Shown here: piece after piece, positions 57,281-64,000 of the stretch | Layout of the letters: the number at the start of each line of letters is the position of its first letter | Numbering within the stretch: the stretch's first letter is position 1 | Assembly (NCBI RefSeq): GCF_000178975.2 | Contig: NC_015064.1 | Coordinates: forward strand, 1,736,001-1,800,000 | Reading direction: 5' to 3' | Source: Granulicella tundricola MP5ACTX9 | GTDB taxonomy: Bacteria > Acidobacteriota > Terriglobia > Terriglobales > Acidobacteriaceae | DNA: 64,000 nt | Position numbers and translations under genes: made by a program | Notes under the pieces: generated by a model | The model's database searches: none | What the model saw: only the letters and a program-made list of their open reading frames with translations | What the model was told of the DNA's origin: nothing

Positions 57281-57497
57281 GGTTTGAGTGGGGGAAGTTA
57301 TGTATCGGGCTTTCAGCCCTCTGGGGTTGGGGTGGGGCTTACCTGGGCCTTCGGCCTAGGCTAAATATGTTGTCGGGCCTTTGGCCCTTTTTGTTTAGGC
57401 GGGTGGGATTGGGATTGGGATTCGGAGGGGGGGTGGGTTGGGATTTGTGGCTGGAACCCACTCATCGCGGTGAGGCTGCGATGAATGGGGCACGGAT
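57281..57497. repeat. REP-rich direct repeat flanking the acyl-carrier-like gene, copy 2
   Basis: The counterpart of 56697-56920: TCGGGCTTTCAGCCCT, CCTGGGCCTTCGGCCTAGG, GTCGGGCCTTTGGCCCTTT, a G-rich tract (57401-57443), and CATCGCGGTGAGGCTGCGATGAATGGGGCACGGAT. It ends 45 bases before the RAYT start codon and is the kind of REP doublet that RAYT proteins recognise. Confidence 0.8.
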
Positions 57498-57541
57498 AAT
57501 TTCTGGTTTGGGTTTGAGAGGACAAGCGTTAGGATGGCGGG

Positions 57542-58081
57542 ATGACGCGGGGTTTGGTGCGGTATCAGGAGAACCGGGACTTTCACTTTGTGACGTTCAG
57601 TTGTTATGAACGGAAGCCTTTGCTGCGTGAGAATGACGCGTATGCGCTGTTCGAGCGGTCTCTGGAGACGATGCGGTTGCGGTATGAGTTTGTGGTGGCC
57701 GGGTATGTCGTCATGCCGGAGCATGTGCATTTACTCATGAACGAACCGAAGGAGGTGAAGCTGGCGACGGCTTTGCAGGCGCTCAAGCTTTCTGTTTCGG
57801 TGCAGATGGGGCGGGTGCGCTTCTGGCATAAGCGGTACTACGACTTCAATGTTTATACGAGTGATAAGAGGGTGGAGAAGCTTCGATATATCCATCGGAA
57901 CCCGGTGGTTCGGGGATTGGTGACGGAACCGGGGGATTGGGAGTGGTCCAGTTGGCGGCACTACCTTACGGGTGAGCGAGGGACGGTGGAGATTCAGTCT
58001 GAATGGACTTCGGGTAGGAAGGAACGGAAGGTAGTGGAAACCCACGTCTCAGAAGCGAGACGTGGGGCACCCAAAGGGTAG
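57542..58081 (+). CDS. REP-associated tyrosine transposase (RAYT, IS200/IS605-like Y1 HUH)
   Basis: A 179-residue HUH endonuclease. FHFVTFSCYERKPLL near 14-28 is the first strand, GYVVMPEHVHLLMNEP (54-69) carries the HUH pair H61/H63, and EKLRYIHRNPVVRGLVTEP near 112-130 carries the catalytic Tyr region. WEWSSWRHYLTGE follows. RAYTs nick and move REP palindromes and are usually single-copy, domesticated genes. REP-like repeats lie directly upstream (57281-57497). The last 14 codons (ETHVSEARRGAPKG) are the dispersed palindrome at 58040-58073 read in frame, so the original C-terminus has been replaced or extended. Confidence 0.88.
   Translation: MTRGLVRYQENRDFHFVTFSCYERKPLLRENDAYALFERSLETMRLRYEFVVAGYVVMPEHVHLLMNEPKEVKLATALQALKLSVSVQMGRVRFWHKRYYDFNVYTSDKRVEKLRYIHRNPVVRGLVTEPGDWEWSSWRHYLTGERGTVEIQSEWTSGRKERKVVETHVSEARRGAPKG
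58040..58073. repeat. Dispersed palindrome family 2 (REP-like), copy 2, inside the RAYT gene end
   Basis: ACCCACGTCTC-AGAA-GCGAGACGTGGGGCACCCA. It differs from 18896-18930 by a compensating C-G for T-A change in the stem. It encodes the RAYT C-terminus in frame. Confidence 0.85.
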
Positions 58082-58111
58082 CTTGGTTGGATTTGATTGT
58101 GGTTCGCTCAT

Positions 58112-58339
58112 CTATTTTCTGGACCTGACTACAGCTACAGTCTGAGCGATAAGGAATGCCGCAAATGCCATGAATGCTACAAAGGCGATAGGACTCCCAT
58201 CGATTGTCTGGAATTTTTTTACAACGTGAGAGAAAGCATAGGTTACTGAACTCAGCGCACCTAACACGGCCGCGATGGCTGCTACAAAAATTTGCCCTAG
58301 GAGGCTGCCACGCCTTTTCCCGCTAATGGAAGTTTTTAT
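58112..58339 (-). CDS. Possible two-helix membrane ORF without a canonical start
   Basis: An open frame of 75 codons on the minus strand ends at TAG (58112-58114). It encodes two convincing membrane helices (LLGQIFVAAIAAVLGALSSV and PIAFVAFMAFAAFLIAQTVAVV) and ends VRSRK. The frame could start only at ATA (58337-58339), ATT or an internal codon; no ATG, GTG or TTG lies before the first helix. The ATA would overlap the upstream gene's stop codon. It is either a small gene with an unusual start, or the tail of a gene whose front is lost. Confidence 0.3.
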   Translation of the reverse strand: MKTSISGKRRGSLLGQIFVAAIAAVLGALSSVTYAFSHVVKKFQTIDGSPIAFVAFMAFAAFLIAQTVAVVRSRK

Positions 58340-58836
58340 TTGCGATATGCCGACAATACGGGCAGAGTGGGAGATGGACGCGACTGCCCCGTGACCAAAA
58401 TTTCTACCGATAAGCCATCGCCTTTGTTCAATAGCAATGGCTGGAGAGTCACATCTGTTTTACCCGTTTCGATCAGAGCACCCAAATCGGCAGGCTTTGT
58501 GCTTAATACCCTGGCAGCTACAATCTCGGCTCCGTTCCCAAAATTAAAGCGAAGTGGCATGTCGAATTCATCTCTTTTTATTGGCTCATTACCGGTGTTT
58601 TGGATGTCGACGATCACTAGCCTGATATCTTCAGCTGGGCTGCCATCTACTGTAATTTGAATCCGGTTTTCGAGATTTAGGTTTAGTTTGAATAATCTGT
58701 CATTTCTCAAGATCTCGTATGAGAGGGTCTTCTTCTTTTTATTTAGCCAAAAGAGTCCGATCGAAACAAGTATGGCGATAATGGCGAGAAGTGTGCGAAC
58801 AGAATTTGATTCCAGATAATCATTGAGATGAGTCAA
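58336..58836 (-). CDS. Hypothetical single-pass membrane protein, lower GC
   Basis: A 166-residue protein with one N-terminal helix (VRTLLAIIAILVSIGLFWL) followed by KKKK and a beta-rich domain (YEILRNDRLFKLNLNLENRIQITVDG, IRLVIVDIQNTGNEPIKRDEFDMPL, LLNKGDGLSVEILVTG). The N-in helix with a cytoplasmic basic stretch and an Ig-like soluble domain is a layout seen in uncharacterised, often accessory, proteins. Base composition is clearly more AT-rich than the neighbours, which suggests acquisition by transfer. No family is recognised. Confidence 0.6.
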   Translation of the reverse strand: MTHLNDYLESNSVRTLLAIIAILVSIGLFWLNKKKKTLSYEILRNDRLFKLNLNLENRIQITVDGSPAEDIRLVIVDIQNTGNEPIKRDEFDMPLRFNFGNGAEIVAARVLSTKPADLGALIETGKTDVTLQPLLLNKGDGLSVEILVTGQSRPSPTLPVLSAYRK

Positions 58837-58889
58837 TGCCAGCCTGCTTTACTTGCGGGAGAGTGAAGCGCAATTATCGCATTGAATGC

Positions 58890-60287
58890 TTATCTTCCGA
58901 AGCGTTGTTTTTGTTGTTGCATTTGGCTCATGAGGCGTTGCTGGGCTTTCATGCCACCGCCCATTCCTCCGCCCATGGTTTTGAACATCTTCGACATCTG
59001 GGCGTATTGGCGTAGGAGGTTGTTGACCTCCGCGACCGTGACGCCGGAGCCGGCGGCGATGCGCTTGCGACGGCTGCCGTTGATGAGGTCGGCGTTCTGG
59101 CGCTCCTTGTTGGTCATGGAGTTGATGATGGATTCGACGCGGGTGAACTGGGATTCGTCGACGTTTTCCGCGGCCTGAGCCATGCCGGCGAAGGGGCCGA
59201 CGGAGGGGAGCATCTTGAGGATGGACTTCATGGAGCCCATTTTTTTGATCTGGCGGAGCTGCTCGCGGAAGTCTTCCAGGGTGAAGCCCTGGCCGCCGAG
59301 GGCCTTCTTGGCGAAGGCTTCGGCCTTGCCCTTGTCGAGGGTGGATTCGGCGCGCTCGAGGAGGGTGGCGATGTCGCCGTGACCCATGATGCGGGAGACG
59401 ATGCGGTCGGGGTGGAAGGGCTCGAAGGCGTCCGGCTTTTCACCGGTGCCGAGGAACTTGATGGGCGCGCCGGTGACCTGGCGGATGGAGAGGGCGGCAC
59501 CGCCGCGTGCGTCGCCGTCCATCTTTGTGAGGATGGCGCCGGTGATGGTGAGGAGATCGTTGAAGGCCTTGGCGGAGTTGACGGCGTCCTGGCCGGTCAT
59601 GGCGTCGGCTACGAAGAGGATTTCGCTGGGGTTCAGGAGCTTCTTTAACTCTGCCATTTCGTCCATGAGGACGGCGTCGATGCCGAGACGGCCTGCGGTG
59701 TCGACGATGAGGATGTCGCAGCCGAAGTTGGCGGCTTCCTTTTTTGCTTCCTTGGCGAGGCGGAGGACTTCTGGGGTGCCGTTCTGGACAGACTCGTCGA
59801 GCTTGCCTTCGTAGAGGTTTACTCCGGTGGATTTGGCGACTACGGCTAGCTGGGCGCGGGCGGCGGGGCGGTAGACGTCGACGGAGACGAGCATGGGGCG
59901 GTGGCCGCCCTTTTTGAGCCATTGGGCTAGTTTGGCGGAGGTCGTGGTTTTGCCAGAGCCCTGGAGGCCGGCCATGAGGACGACCGATGGAGGCTGGCTG
60001 GCGGTGCGGAACTTGGCTATGTCTTTGCCGAGGAGGGTGACGAGCTCGTCGTGGACGATTTTGACGATCTGCTCGGAGGGGCTGAGGGCGGTGGTGACCT
60101 GGGTGCCCATGGCCTTGACGCGGATGTGCTCGACGAGATCTTTGACGACTTCTAAGTTCACGTCACTTTCAAGGAGGGCTAGGCGGATCTCGCGCATGGC
60201 GTCGGAGATGTTCTCTTCTGTGATGGTGCCCTGGCCGCGGAGAGTCTTGAAGGAACGCTGGAGTTTTTCTGAGAGGTTTTCAAACAT
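58890..60287 (-). CDS. ffh: Signal recognition particle protein Ffh
   Basis: A 465-residue SRP GTPase. The N-domain (MFENLSEKLQRSFKTLRGQG) leads to the G-domain with P-loop GLQGSGKTTTSAKLA near 108, the DVYRPAARAQL insertion box, DTAGRLGID (G3), TKMDGDARGGAALS (G4) and the closing GTGEKPDAFEPFHPDR. The methionine-rich M-domain binds SRP RNA and signal peptides (MGSMKSILKMLPSVG, and a C-terminal MGGGMGGGMKAQQRLMSQM). Length is usual. It directs membrane-protein ribosomes to FtsY. The upstream spacer carries CCTAG tandem repeats. No SRP RNA gene was recognised in the window. Confidence 0.97.
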   Translation of the reverse strand: MFENLSEKLQRSFKTLRGQGTITEENISDAMREIRLALLESDVNLEVVKDLVEHIRVKAMGTQVTTALSPSEQIVKIVHDELVTLLGKDIAKFRTASQPPSVVLMAGLQGSGKTTTSAKLAQWLKKGGHRPMLVSVDVYRPAARAQLAVVAKSTGVNLYEGKLDESVQNGTPEVLRLAKEAKKEAANFGCDILIVDTAGRLGIDAVLMDEMAELKKLLNPSEILFVADAMTGQDAVNSAKAFNDLLTITGAILTKMDGDARGGAALSIRQVTGAPIKFLGTGEKPDAFEPFHPDRIVSRIMGHGDIATLLERAESTLDKGKAEAFAKKALGGQGFTLEDFREQLRQIKKMGSMKSILKMLPSVGPFAGMAQAAENVDESQFTRVESIINSMTNKERQNADLINGSRRKRIAAGSGVTVAEVNNLLRQYAQMSKMFKTMGGGMGGGMKAQQRLMSQMQQQKQRFGR

Positions 60288-60304
60288 GGCTTAGACAGTA
60301 TAGC

Positions 60305-60367
60305 GGCTCTGGGAACAGGGCCTAGGGAACAGGGCCTAGGGCCTAGAGCCTAGGGAACAGGGCCTAG
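60305..60367. repeat. Short tandem repeat GGGAACAGGGCCTA upstream of ffh
   Basis: The unit GGGAACAGGGCCTAG occurs three to four times, with shorter GGGCCTAG/AGCCTAG pieces between, starting 18 bases before the ffh ATG on the opposite strand. Copy-number change here could affect ffh expression. Confidence 0.75.
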
Positions 60368-60421
60368 CGAGCGGGTTGTGGCTTCGGGACGGCAGGGGAA
60401 GAACTGGCAACGTCAACGGCC

Positions 60422-60455
60422 AATACGGAGGTTCTGAGCTTCGCTCAGAATGACG
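60422..60455. repeat. Dispersed palindrome family 1, copy 3
   Basis: AATACGGAGGTTCTGAGC-TT-CGCTCAGAATGACG, the same as 15178-15212 and the reverse of 771-806. It lies in the divergent spacer between ffh and xerC. Confidence 0.8.
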
Positions 60456-60504
60456 GTTCGGGTTGATGGGAAGTGGCGGGGGTGGTGCGTGCTTAGGTTG
60501 GTGC

Positions 60505-60541
60505 GGGGTTTGGGTTGGGTGTGGGGGCGGGGGTGGGTGGG
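60505..60541 (+). promoter_or_regulatory. G-quadruplex-like tract in the xerC leader
   Basis: Seven runs of at least three G (GGGG, GGG, GGG, GGGGG, GGGGG, GGG, GGG) are separated by 1-3 bases, ending 17 bases before the xerC ATG on the coding strand. The pattern strongly fits a G-quadruplex. GATAAT (60544-60549) then GAGGG follow. Confidence 0.5.
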
Positions 60542-60558
60542 TCTGATAATGAGGGTCT

Positions 60559-61500
60559 ATGGACATGGGTACGGGGAACGGGCGGTTGCTGTCCGAGTAT
60601 GGGGTTTATCTGCGGGTGGAGCGGGGGCTGCGGCCTAATAGCTGCGAGGCTTATGGGCGGGATTTGCTGCAGTTTGCGGAGTTTCTGGAGAAGCGGGATG
60701 GGTTGCTGGTGGGGGCGACGCAGCAGGATGTGGGGGAGTTTCTGGGGCAGTTGCGGGGGCATGCCGTGGAGAGCCGGAGTGTGGCGAGGAAGCTGAGTGG
60801 GTTGAAGGGGTTTTATAAGTGGCTGCTGATGGATAAGCGGGTGCGGCATGATCCTACGTTGAATGTGGCTTCGCCCTCGGTTTGGAAGATATTGCCGAAG
60901 AGTATGGCGGAGAGTGAAGTGGTGGGGATGTTGGAACGGACCGGGGTCGCGGCAAGGGCGGCGGATGCGGATGGGATCGCGTTGAGGGATCATGCGATTT
61001 TGGAGTTGCTTTATGCGGGCGGGCTGCGGGTGGGGGAGATATGTGCGCTGCGGGTGGAGGATGTTCGGCTCGAAGATCAGAGGGCGCAGGTGAGGGGGAA
61101 GGGCGATAAGGAGAGGATTGTGCCGTTGGGGCGGCAGGCTTGTGATGCGCTGGCGATCTATCTGGATCGGGGGCGGCCGGGGCTTGCGCGGGGGGCTGGG
61201 GCGGGGATGCGGCGGGAGATGTTCTTGAGTGTTCGGGGGAGGGCGCTGACGAGGCAGTGGGTTTGGGAGATGGTGAGAGGGTGCTCGGAGAATGGGGATG
61301 CGAGTCCGCATAAGCTGCGGCATAGCTGTGCGACGCATATGGTCGAGCATGGGGCGGATTTGAGGAGCGTGCAGACTTTTCTGGGTCATGCGGATATCGC
61401 TACGACGCAGGTGTATACGCATGTCGCTCTGGGGCATTTGAAGGAGGTGCACCGGTTGCATCATCCTCGTGCGAAGCGGCGAATGGGAGTGGCAGTATGA
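60559..61500 (+). CDS. xerC: Tyrosine recombinase XerC
   Basis: A 313-residue phage-integrase-family recombinase. The N-terminal SAM-like domain ([26 protein letters not shown]) binds half-sites. The catalytic residues are Arg in [15 protein letters not shown], Lys in [29 protein letters not shown] (HxxR), and [14 protein letters not shown] (His and nucleophile Tyr). Together with XerD it resolves chromosome dimers at dif. GAGGG precedes the ATG. It overlaps xerD by four bases, an unusual tandem arrangement. Assignment as C rather than D is by order and similarity only. Confidence 0.88.
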   Translation: MDMGTGNGRLLSEYGVYLRVERGLRPNSCEAYGRDLLQFAEFLEKRDGLLVGATQQDVGEFLGQLRGHAVESRSVARKLSGLKGFYKWLLMDKRVRHDPTLNVASPSVWKILPKSMAESEVVGMLERTGVAARAADADGIALRDHAILELLYAGGLRVGEICALRVEDVRLEDQRAQVRGKGDKERIVPLGRQACDALAIYLDRGRPGLARGAGAGMRREMFLSVRGRALTRQWVWEMVRGCSENGDASPHKLRHSCATHMVEHGADLRSVQTFLGHADIATTQVYTHVALGHLKEVHRLHHPRAKRRMGVAV

Positions 61501-62429
61501 ACGAGTATGAGGTTTTGGCGGATGGGTTTCTGGCTATGCTGCGGAATGAGCGTGGGGCGAGCGAGCATACTGTTCGGGCTTATACGCGGGAGGTAAAGGA
61601 CTTTGCGGCTTACCTGGCGGGGGAGATGGGGGAGCGGGGGATTGGGGCTGTCGAACACCTGCATATACGGGGGTATTTGAGCGTGCTTTACGCTCGGGGG
61701 CTGGAGAAGAGCAGCATGGCGCGGGCGCTGGCGAGTGTGCGGAGCTGGTTCAAGTGGCTGGCGAAGGAAGGGAAGGTGGAGCAGAATCCGGCGCTGCTGG
61801 TGTCGACGCCGAAGCGGGCGCAGCATCTGCCGCGGGTGCCGAGTGCGGAGGAGGTGAACCGGGTGATGGATTCGCTGGAAAGTGCTGATGGGGGGACGTG
61901 GCCGGAGCGGGATCGGGTGATCTTTGAGCTGTTGTATGGGTGCGGGATTCGGAACTCTGAGCTCTGTGGGTTGGATATGGGGAATGTGCAGTGGGCGAAC
62001 GATGCGGTGCTGGTTCGAGGTAAAGGTAAGAAGGAACGGCTGGTGCCTCTGGGGGATGAGGCTGCTGCTGCGGTGAGAGCCTATATGCCGCAGCGTGCGG
62101 AGAGGTTGGCGGCTGCGGGGAAGGGTGGGTTGATTGGGGATGGGGCGCTGTTGATGAATGCCCGGATGAGGGGGACTTGCAGGTTGACTACGCGGAGTGT
62201 GGGGCGGATTGTGAAGGCGATCGCGCAGAGCCGGGGGCTGGCGGCGGATGTTCATCCGCATACGCTGCGTCATGCTTTTGGGACGCATATGCTTGAGGAT
62301 GGGGCGGATCTTAGGGCGATCCAGGAGATGCTGGGGCATGAGCGGTTATCGACGACGCAGCGGTATACGCAGTTGACGGTGGGGCAGGTGCAGAGGGTTT
62401 ATGAGGAGTCGCATCCTCGGGCGCTTTAA
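61497..62429 (+). CDS. xerD: Tyrosine recombinase XerD
   Basis: A 310-residue recombinase. The N-terminal core-binding part is [23 protein letters not shown]. Catalytic residues are Arg in [13 protein letters not shown], Lys in [28 protein letters not shown], and [14 protein letters not shown] with the nucleophile Tyr. It shares ancestry with the gene just upstream and starts inside its stop (ATGA), so both are made from one mRNA. XerCD act together at dif and in integrative elements. The REP-like hairpin at 62503-62520 follows. Confidence 0.88.
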   Translation: MNEYEVLADGFLAMLRNERGASEHTVRAYTREVKDFAAYLAGEMGERGIGAVEHLHIRGYLSVLYARGLEKSSMARALASVRSWFKWLAKEGKVEQNPALLVSTPKRAQHLPRVPSAEEVNRVMDSLESADGGTWPERDRVIFELLYGCGIRNSELCGLDMGNVQWANDAVLVRGKGKKERLVPLGDEAAAAVRAYMPQRAERLAAAGKGGLIGDGALLMNARMRGTCRLTTRSVGRIVKAIAQSRGLAADVHPHTLRHAFGTHMLEDGADLRAIQEMLGHERLSTTQRYTQLTVGQVQRVYEESHPRAL

Positions 62430-62502
62430 GGTGGCTGACGATGCGAAGAACAAGCAACGGCAGCAGCCCGGAGCTGAAGCCCCATGTTTTGGATGCTTTG
62501 AC

Positions 62503-62520
62503 GGGGGCCTGAAGGCCCCC
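62503..62520. terminator. Hairpin between convergent xerD and lipoprotein genes
   Basis: A perfect seven-base stem GGGGGCC-TGAA-GGCCCCC, flanked by CTCTAAT. It is 74 bases past the xerD stop and 23 bases past the lipoprotein stop. It lacks a long T-run, so it may instead be a REP-type element; the GGGCCT-AAGGCCC core resembles the REP modules near 57380. Confidence 0.5.
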
Positions 62521-62542
62521 TCTAATCCGACAGCAAGTGCGG

Positions 62543-63100
62543 CTACTTGGAGAGGTCGTCGAGGAGGAGCTTGGCTTTGGTGGCGAGGGTGACGGCTCCG
62601 TCGGCGTCGCCTGAGTCGAGGGCGGTGCGGGCTTCGTGCTGGAAGTAACGGACGCGGGCTATGGCGTCCTTCTGCTTGTCCTGGATGGTGGGGGCTAGTC
62701 CGCTGAGGCGCTTTTCCAGGTCGCCGATCATGTCTGCGGCTCTCAGCTTCTTCTCTGGCGTGGCGTCACCGCCGGCGGTGAGGGCTCCGATGACATCACG
62801 GGCCTCCGGTGTGGGTACGCCGGAGGACGCGATCTGGGTGGGGGCAGCCGTGGGGATGACCGGTTTCTTTTTCTTCGGCTTCTTCTTTTCCGGCAGCTTG
62901 ACGGTTGTGACGGGAGTTGGGATGAGGGGAACCTGGGCAACTACGGGTGGTTTAGCGGGTTCCGGAGCGCTGGCCAAGGGAACCTGGGTGGGTGGCGCTG
63001 CAGGCAGGACGATGCGTGTCTTGTGGTGGAAGACGCAACCCGTATCCACAAGGCAAAGCAGCGACATTGTCAGCAACCTGAGATCACGACCCACAGACAT
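62543..63100 (-). CDS. Proline/lysine-rich small envelope protein, possible lipoprotein
   Basis: A protein of about 185 residues. A hydrophobic start (LLTMSLLCLVDTGC) could be a lipoprotein signal, with C23 as lipid attachment, although Asp at -3 is atypical. A Pro/Ala/Val-rich linker (about 30-75), a KKKPKKKKP cluster and a helical C-terminal domain (KLRAADMIGDLEKRLSGL, DAIARVRYFQHEARTALDSG) follow, the last resembling a coiled coil. The function is unknown. ATG 63100 overlaps the sensor-kinase stop by one base (TGATG), so it is co-transcribed with it. Confidence 0.65.
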   Translation of the reverse strand: MSVGRDLRLLTMSLLCLVDTGCVFHHKTRIVLPAAPPTQVPLASAPEPAKPPVVAQVPLIPTPVTTVKLPEKKKPKKKKPVIPTAAPTQIASSGVPTPEARDVIGALTAGGDATPEKKLRAADMIGDLEKRLSGLAPTIQDKQKDAIARVRYFQHEARTALDSGDADGAVTLATKAKLLLDDLSK

Positions 63101-64000
63101 CAACTTGCCCTCCCCGCCATCAAACGCGAGCCTGTTCTATTGTCACTCAGAATCAGAGGAAGTCTCATCGTAAACGCTGCACCTGCACCAACTTCGGACG
63201 TTACTTCCATTGCACCGCCGTGCATCTGGATGATGCGGTAGGTCATGGCTAGCCCTATTCCACTGCCCTTGGGCTTGGTAGTGAAGTAGAGCTCAAAGAT
63301 TCGCGGCATCAACTCCGGGGGGATGCCGGGGCCCTCATCGGCTACGACGAGGAGGGCTGTATCGCCGTCGCGGCGGACGCCGACGCGGAGAATACCGCCC
63401 TGCTCCATGGCCTGCATGGCGTTGAGCATGAGGTTGAGCATGGCCTGGCGGAGCATTTCACCATCGGCGCGAACCATGACGGCGGGCTCCAGGGCGCAGC
63501 GGACTTCAACGTTATGCTCTGCCATCTCCGCTCCAGTGAGATCGACGACGCGCTCGACGACCTCACGGAGATCGATCTCGCTGAGGTGCAGCTCCATGGG
63601 ACGGGTGAAGTCGGCGAGGGTCTGGACGACGCGGTCGAGGCGTTCCATCTCACTGGCGAGGATGTCGACGTGGCGCTGTGCTCCCTGGAGGAATCCACGG
63701 CCTTGTCCGGCGGCCTCAAGCTTGGCGCGGAGGAGTTCAAGGTGCACGACCATGGCGTTGACGGGGTTCTTGACCTCATGGCCTACGCCTGCGGTGAGGC
63801 GGCCGATGGCGGCGAGGCGGCGAGAGACGTCAAGTTCCTGCTCCAACTGCTTGGCTGATCCAGCGTCACGAAGGGTCAGGAGGGTGCCCATGTGTTCCTT
63901 CCCACGGCCTGCGTCGATGCGATCAAGGCTGATCTCTACCTCGCGGCCGTCTTCGAGGCGGACGCGCTGGCCAGTGACCTTACCATCCTGCTCGAAGGCT
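63100..64000 (-). CDS. PAS-containing sensor histidine kinase, N-terminus outside the window
   Basis: The frame stays open to the right edge, so the protein lacks its start here. The visible 299 residues begin with the end of a PAS domain (VTGQRVRLEDGREVEISLDRI, GTLLTLRDAGSAKQLEQEL). The dimerisation helix follows with the phosphorylated His in VGHEVKNPVNAMVVHLELL. The HATPase domain shows NLMLNAMQAM (N-box), VADEGPGIPP (G1) and KPKGSGIGLAMTYRI (G2). It should autophosphorylate and pass phosphate to a response regulator. No regulator is visible within the window. The downstream lipoprotein gene overlaps it by one base. Confidence 0.9.
   Translation of the reverse strand, partial: AFEQDGKVTGQRVRLEDGREVEISLDRIDAGRGKEHMGTLLTLRDAGSAKQLEQELDVSRRLAAIGRLTAGVGHEVKNPVNAMVVHLELLRAKLEAAGQGRGFLQGAQRHVDILASEMERLDRVVQTLADFTRPMELHLSEIDLREVVERVVDLTGAEMAEHNVEVRCALEPAVMVRADGEMLRQAMLNLMLNAMQAMEQGGILRVGVRRDGDTALLVVADEGPGIPPELMPRIFELYFTTKPKGSGIGLAMTYRIIQMHGGAMEVTSEVGAGAAFTMRLPLILSDNRTGSRLMAGRAS

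Noticed and set aside
56697..57497. CRISPR array suggested by regularly repeated GC-rich units
   Set aside because: There are only two long copies with internal palindromes and no uniform repeat-spacer pattern, and no cas gene is near. It fits REP sequences better.
60559..62429. XerC/XerD pair as integrases of a mobile element
   Set aside because: There is no cargo, relaxase or flanking attachment repeat, and the neighbours (ffh, sensor kinase) are core genes. Kept as a query in the findings only.

Overview
The window reads as a stretch of chromosome from an acidobacterium, probably order Terriglobales (Granulicella/Edaphobacter/Terriglobus-like). The grounds are high GC, a very large secreted protein made of choice-of-anchor-D/ASH-like repeats, a Ser/Thr kinase with a periplasmic TPR sensor, many acidobacterial-style intergenic palindromes, and small conserved orphan proteins. 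This is inferred from gene style; no rRNA gene is present to confirm it. Both window edges cut genes: lpxD at the left and a PAS-containing histidine kinase at the right.

Layout. 0-3.8 kb: lpxD (partial), two hypotheticals, and a CCA-adding/poly(A) polymerase-type nucleotidyltransferase with an unusual acidic-then-basic tail. 3.8-9.3 kb: a flavin reductase, then a leftward operon pdxT - HEAT protein - ctaC - ctaD - coxC - small CxxC membrane protein. 9.5-15.1 kb: a DUF2059 protein, a complete IS5-type element (10159-11328, TSD TTAG), and a SIR2-HerA anti-phage pair whose last gene ends exactly at the IS target site. 15.2-21.4 kb: pdxS, a membrane protein, a Y-family DNA polymerase, a thioesterase, and RecQ with two HRDC domains. 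21.5-25.5 kb: a three-gene molybdenum hydroxylase operon of PaoABC type with a Tat signal. 25.7-28.9 kb: an S10 carboxypeptidase, a small orphan, and a RibBA-like protein whose GTP cyclohydrolase half has lost its zinc cysteines. 28.9-34.7 kb: the 1945-residue ASH/SBBP repeat protein. 34.8-39.3 kb: a HAD phosphatase, an aminotransferase, an MBL hydrolase, secG and an AraC regulator. 39.3-44.4 kb: an MdtNOP-like tripartite efflux operon (TolC, YtcA, HlyD, FUSC). 44.7-55.6 kb: a small orphan, an MFS transporter, tRNA-Leu(GAG), a HAD hydrolase, a Ser/Thr kinase-TPR protein, a Do-family HtrA protease, an EamA transporter and a secreted amidohydrolase.

55.6-58.9 kb is the accessory, repeat-rich part. 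It holds an orphan antitoxin-like gene, a circularly permuted acyl-carrier-like protein lying between two roughly 200-bp direct repeats of REP type, a REP-associated tyrosine transposase (RAYT) whose C-terminus is itself encoded by a dispersed palindrome, and a lower-GC pair of membrane ORFs. 58.9-64 kb returns to core functions: ffh, tandem xerC-xerD, a small probable lipoprotein and the partial sensor kinase.

How the genes work together. pdxS and pdxT together make pyridoxal phosphate, but here they are separated by the DUF2059/IS/defence segment. SIR2-HerA is expected to deplete NAD when phage is sensed. The terminal-oxidase operon, molybdenum hydroxylase, efflux operon and HtrA/kinase genes are ordinary envelope and energy functions. 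Four dispersed repeat families sit between genes. The best candidates for something undescribed are the Ser-less permuted acyl carrier protein, the RAYT/REP segment, the composite repeat with an internal -10/hairpin, and the tailed nucleotidyltransferase.
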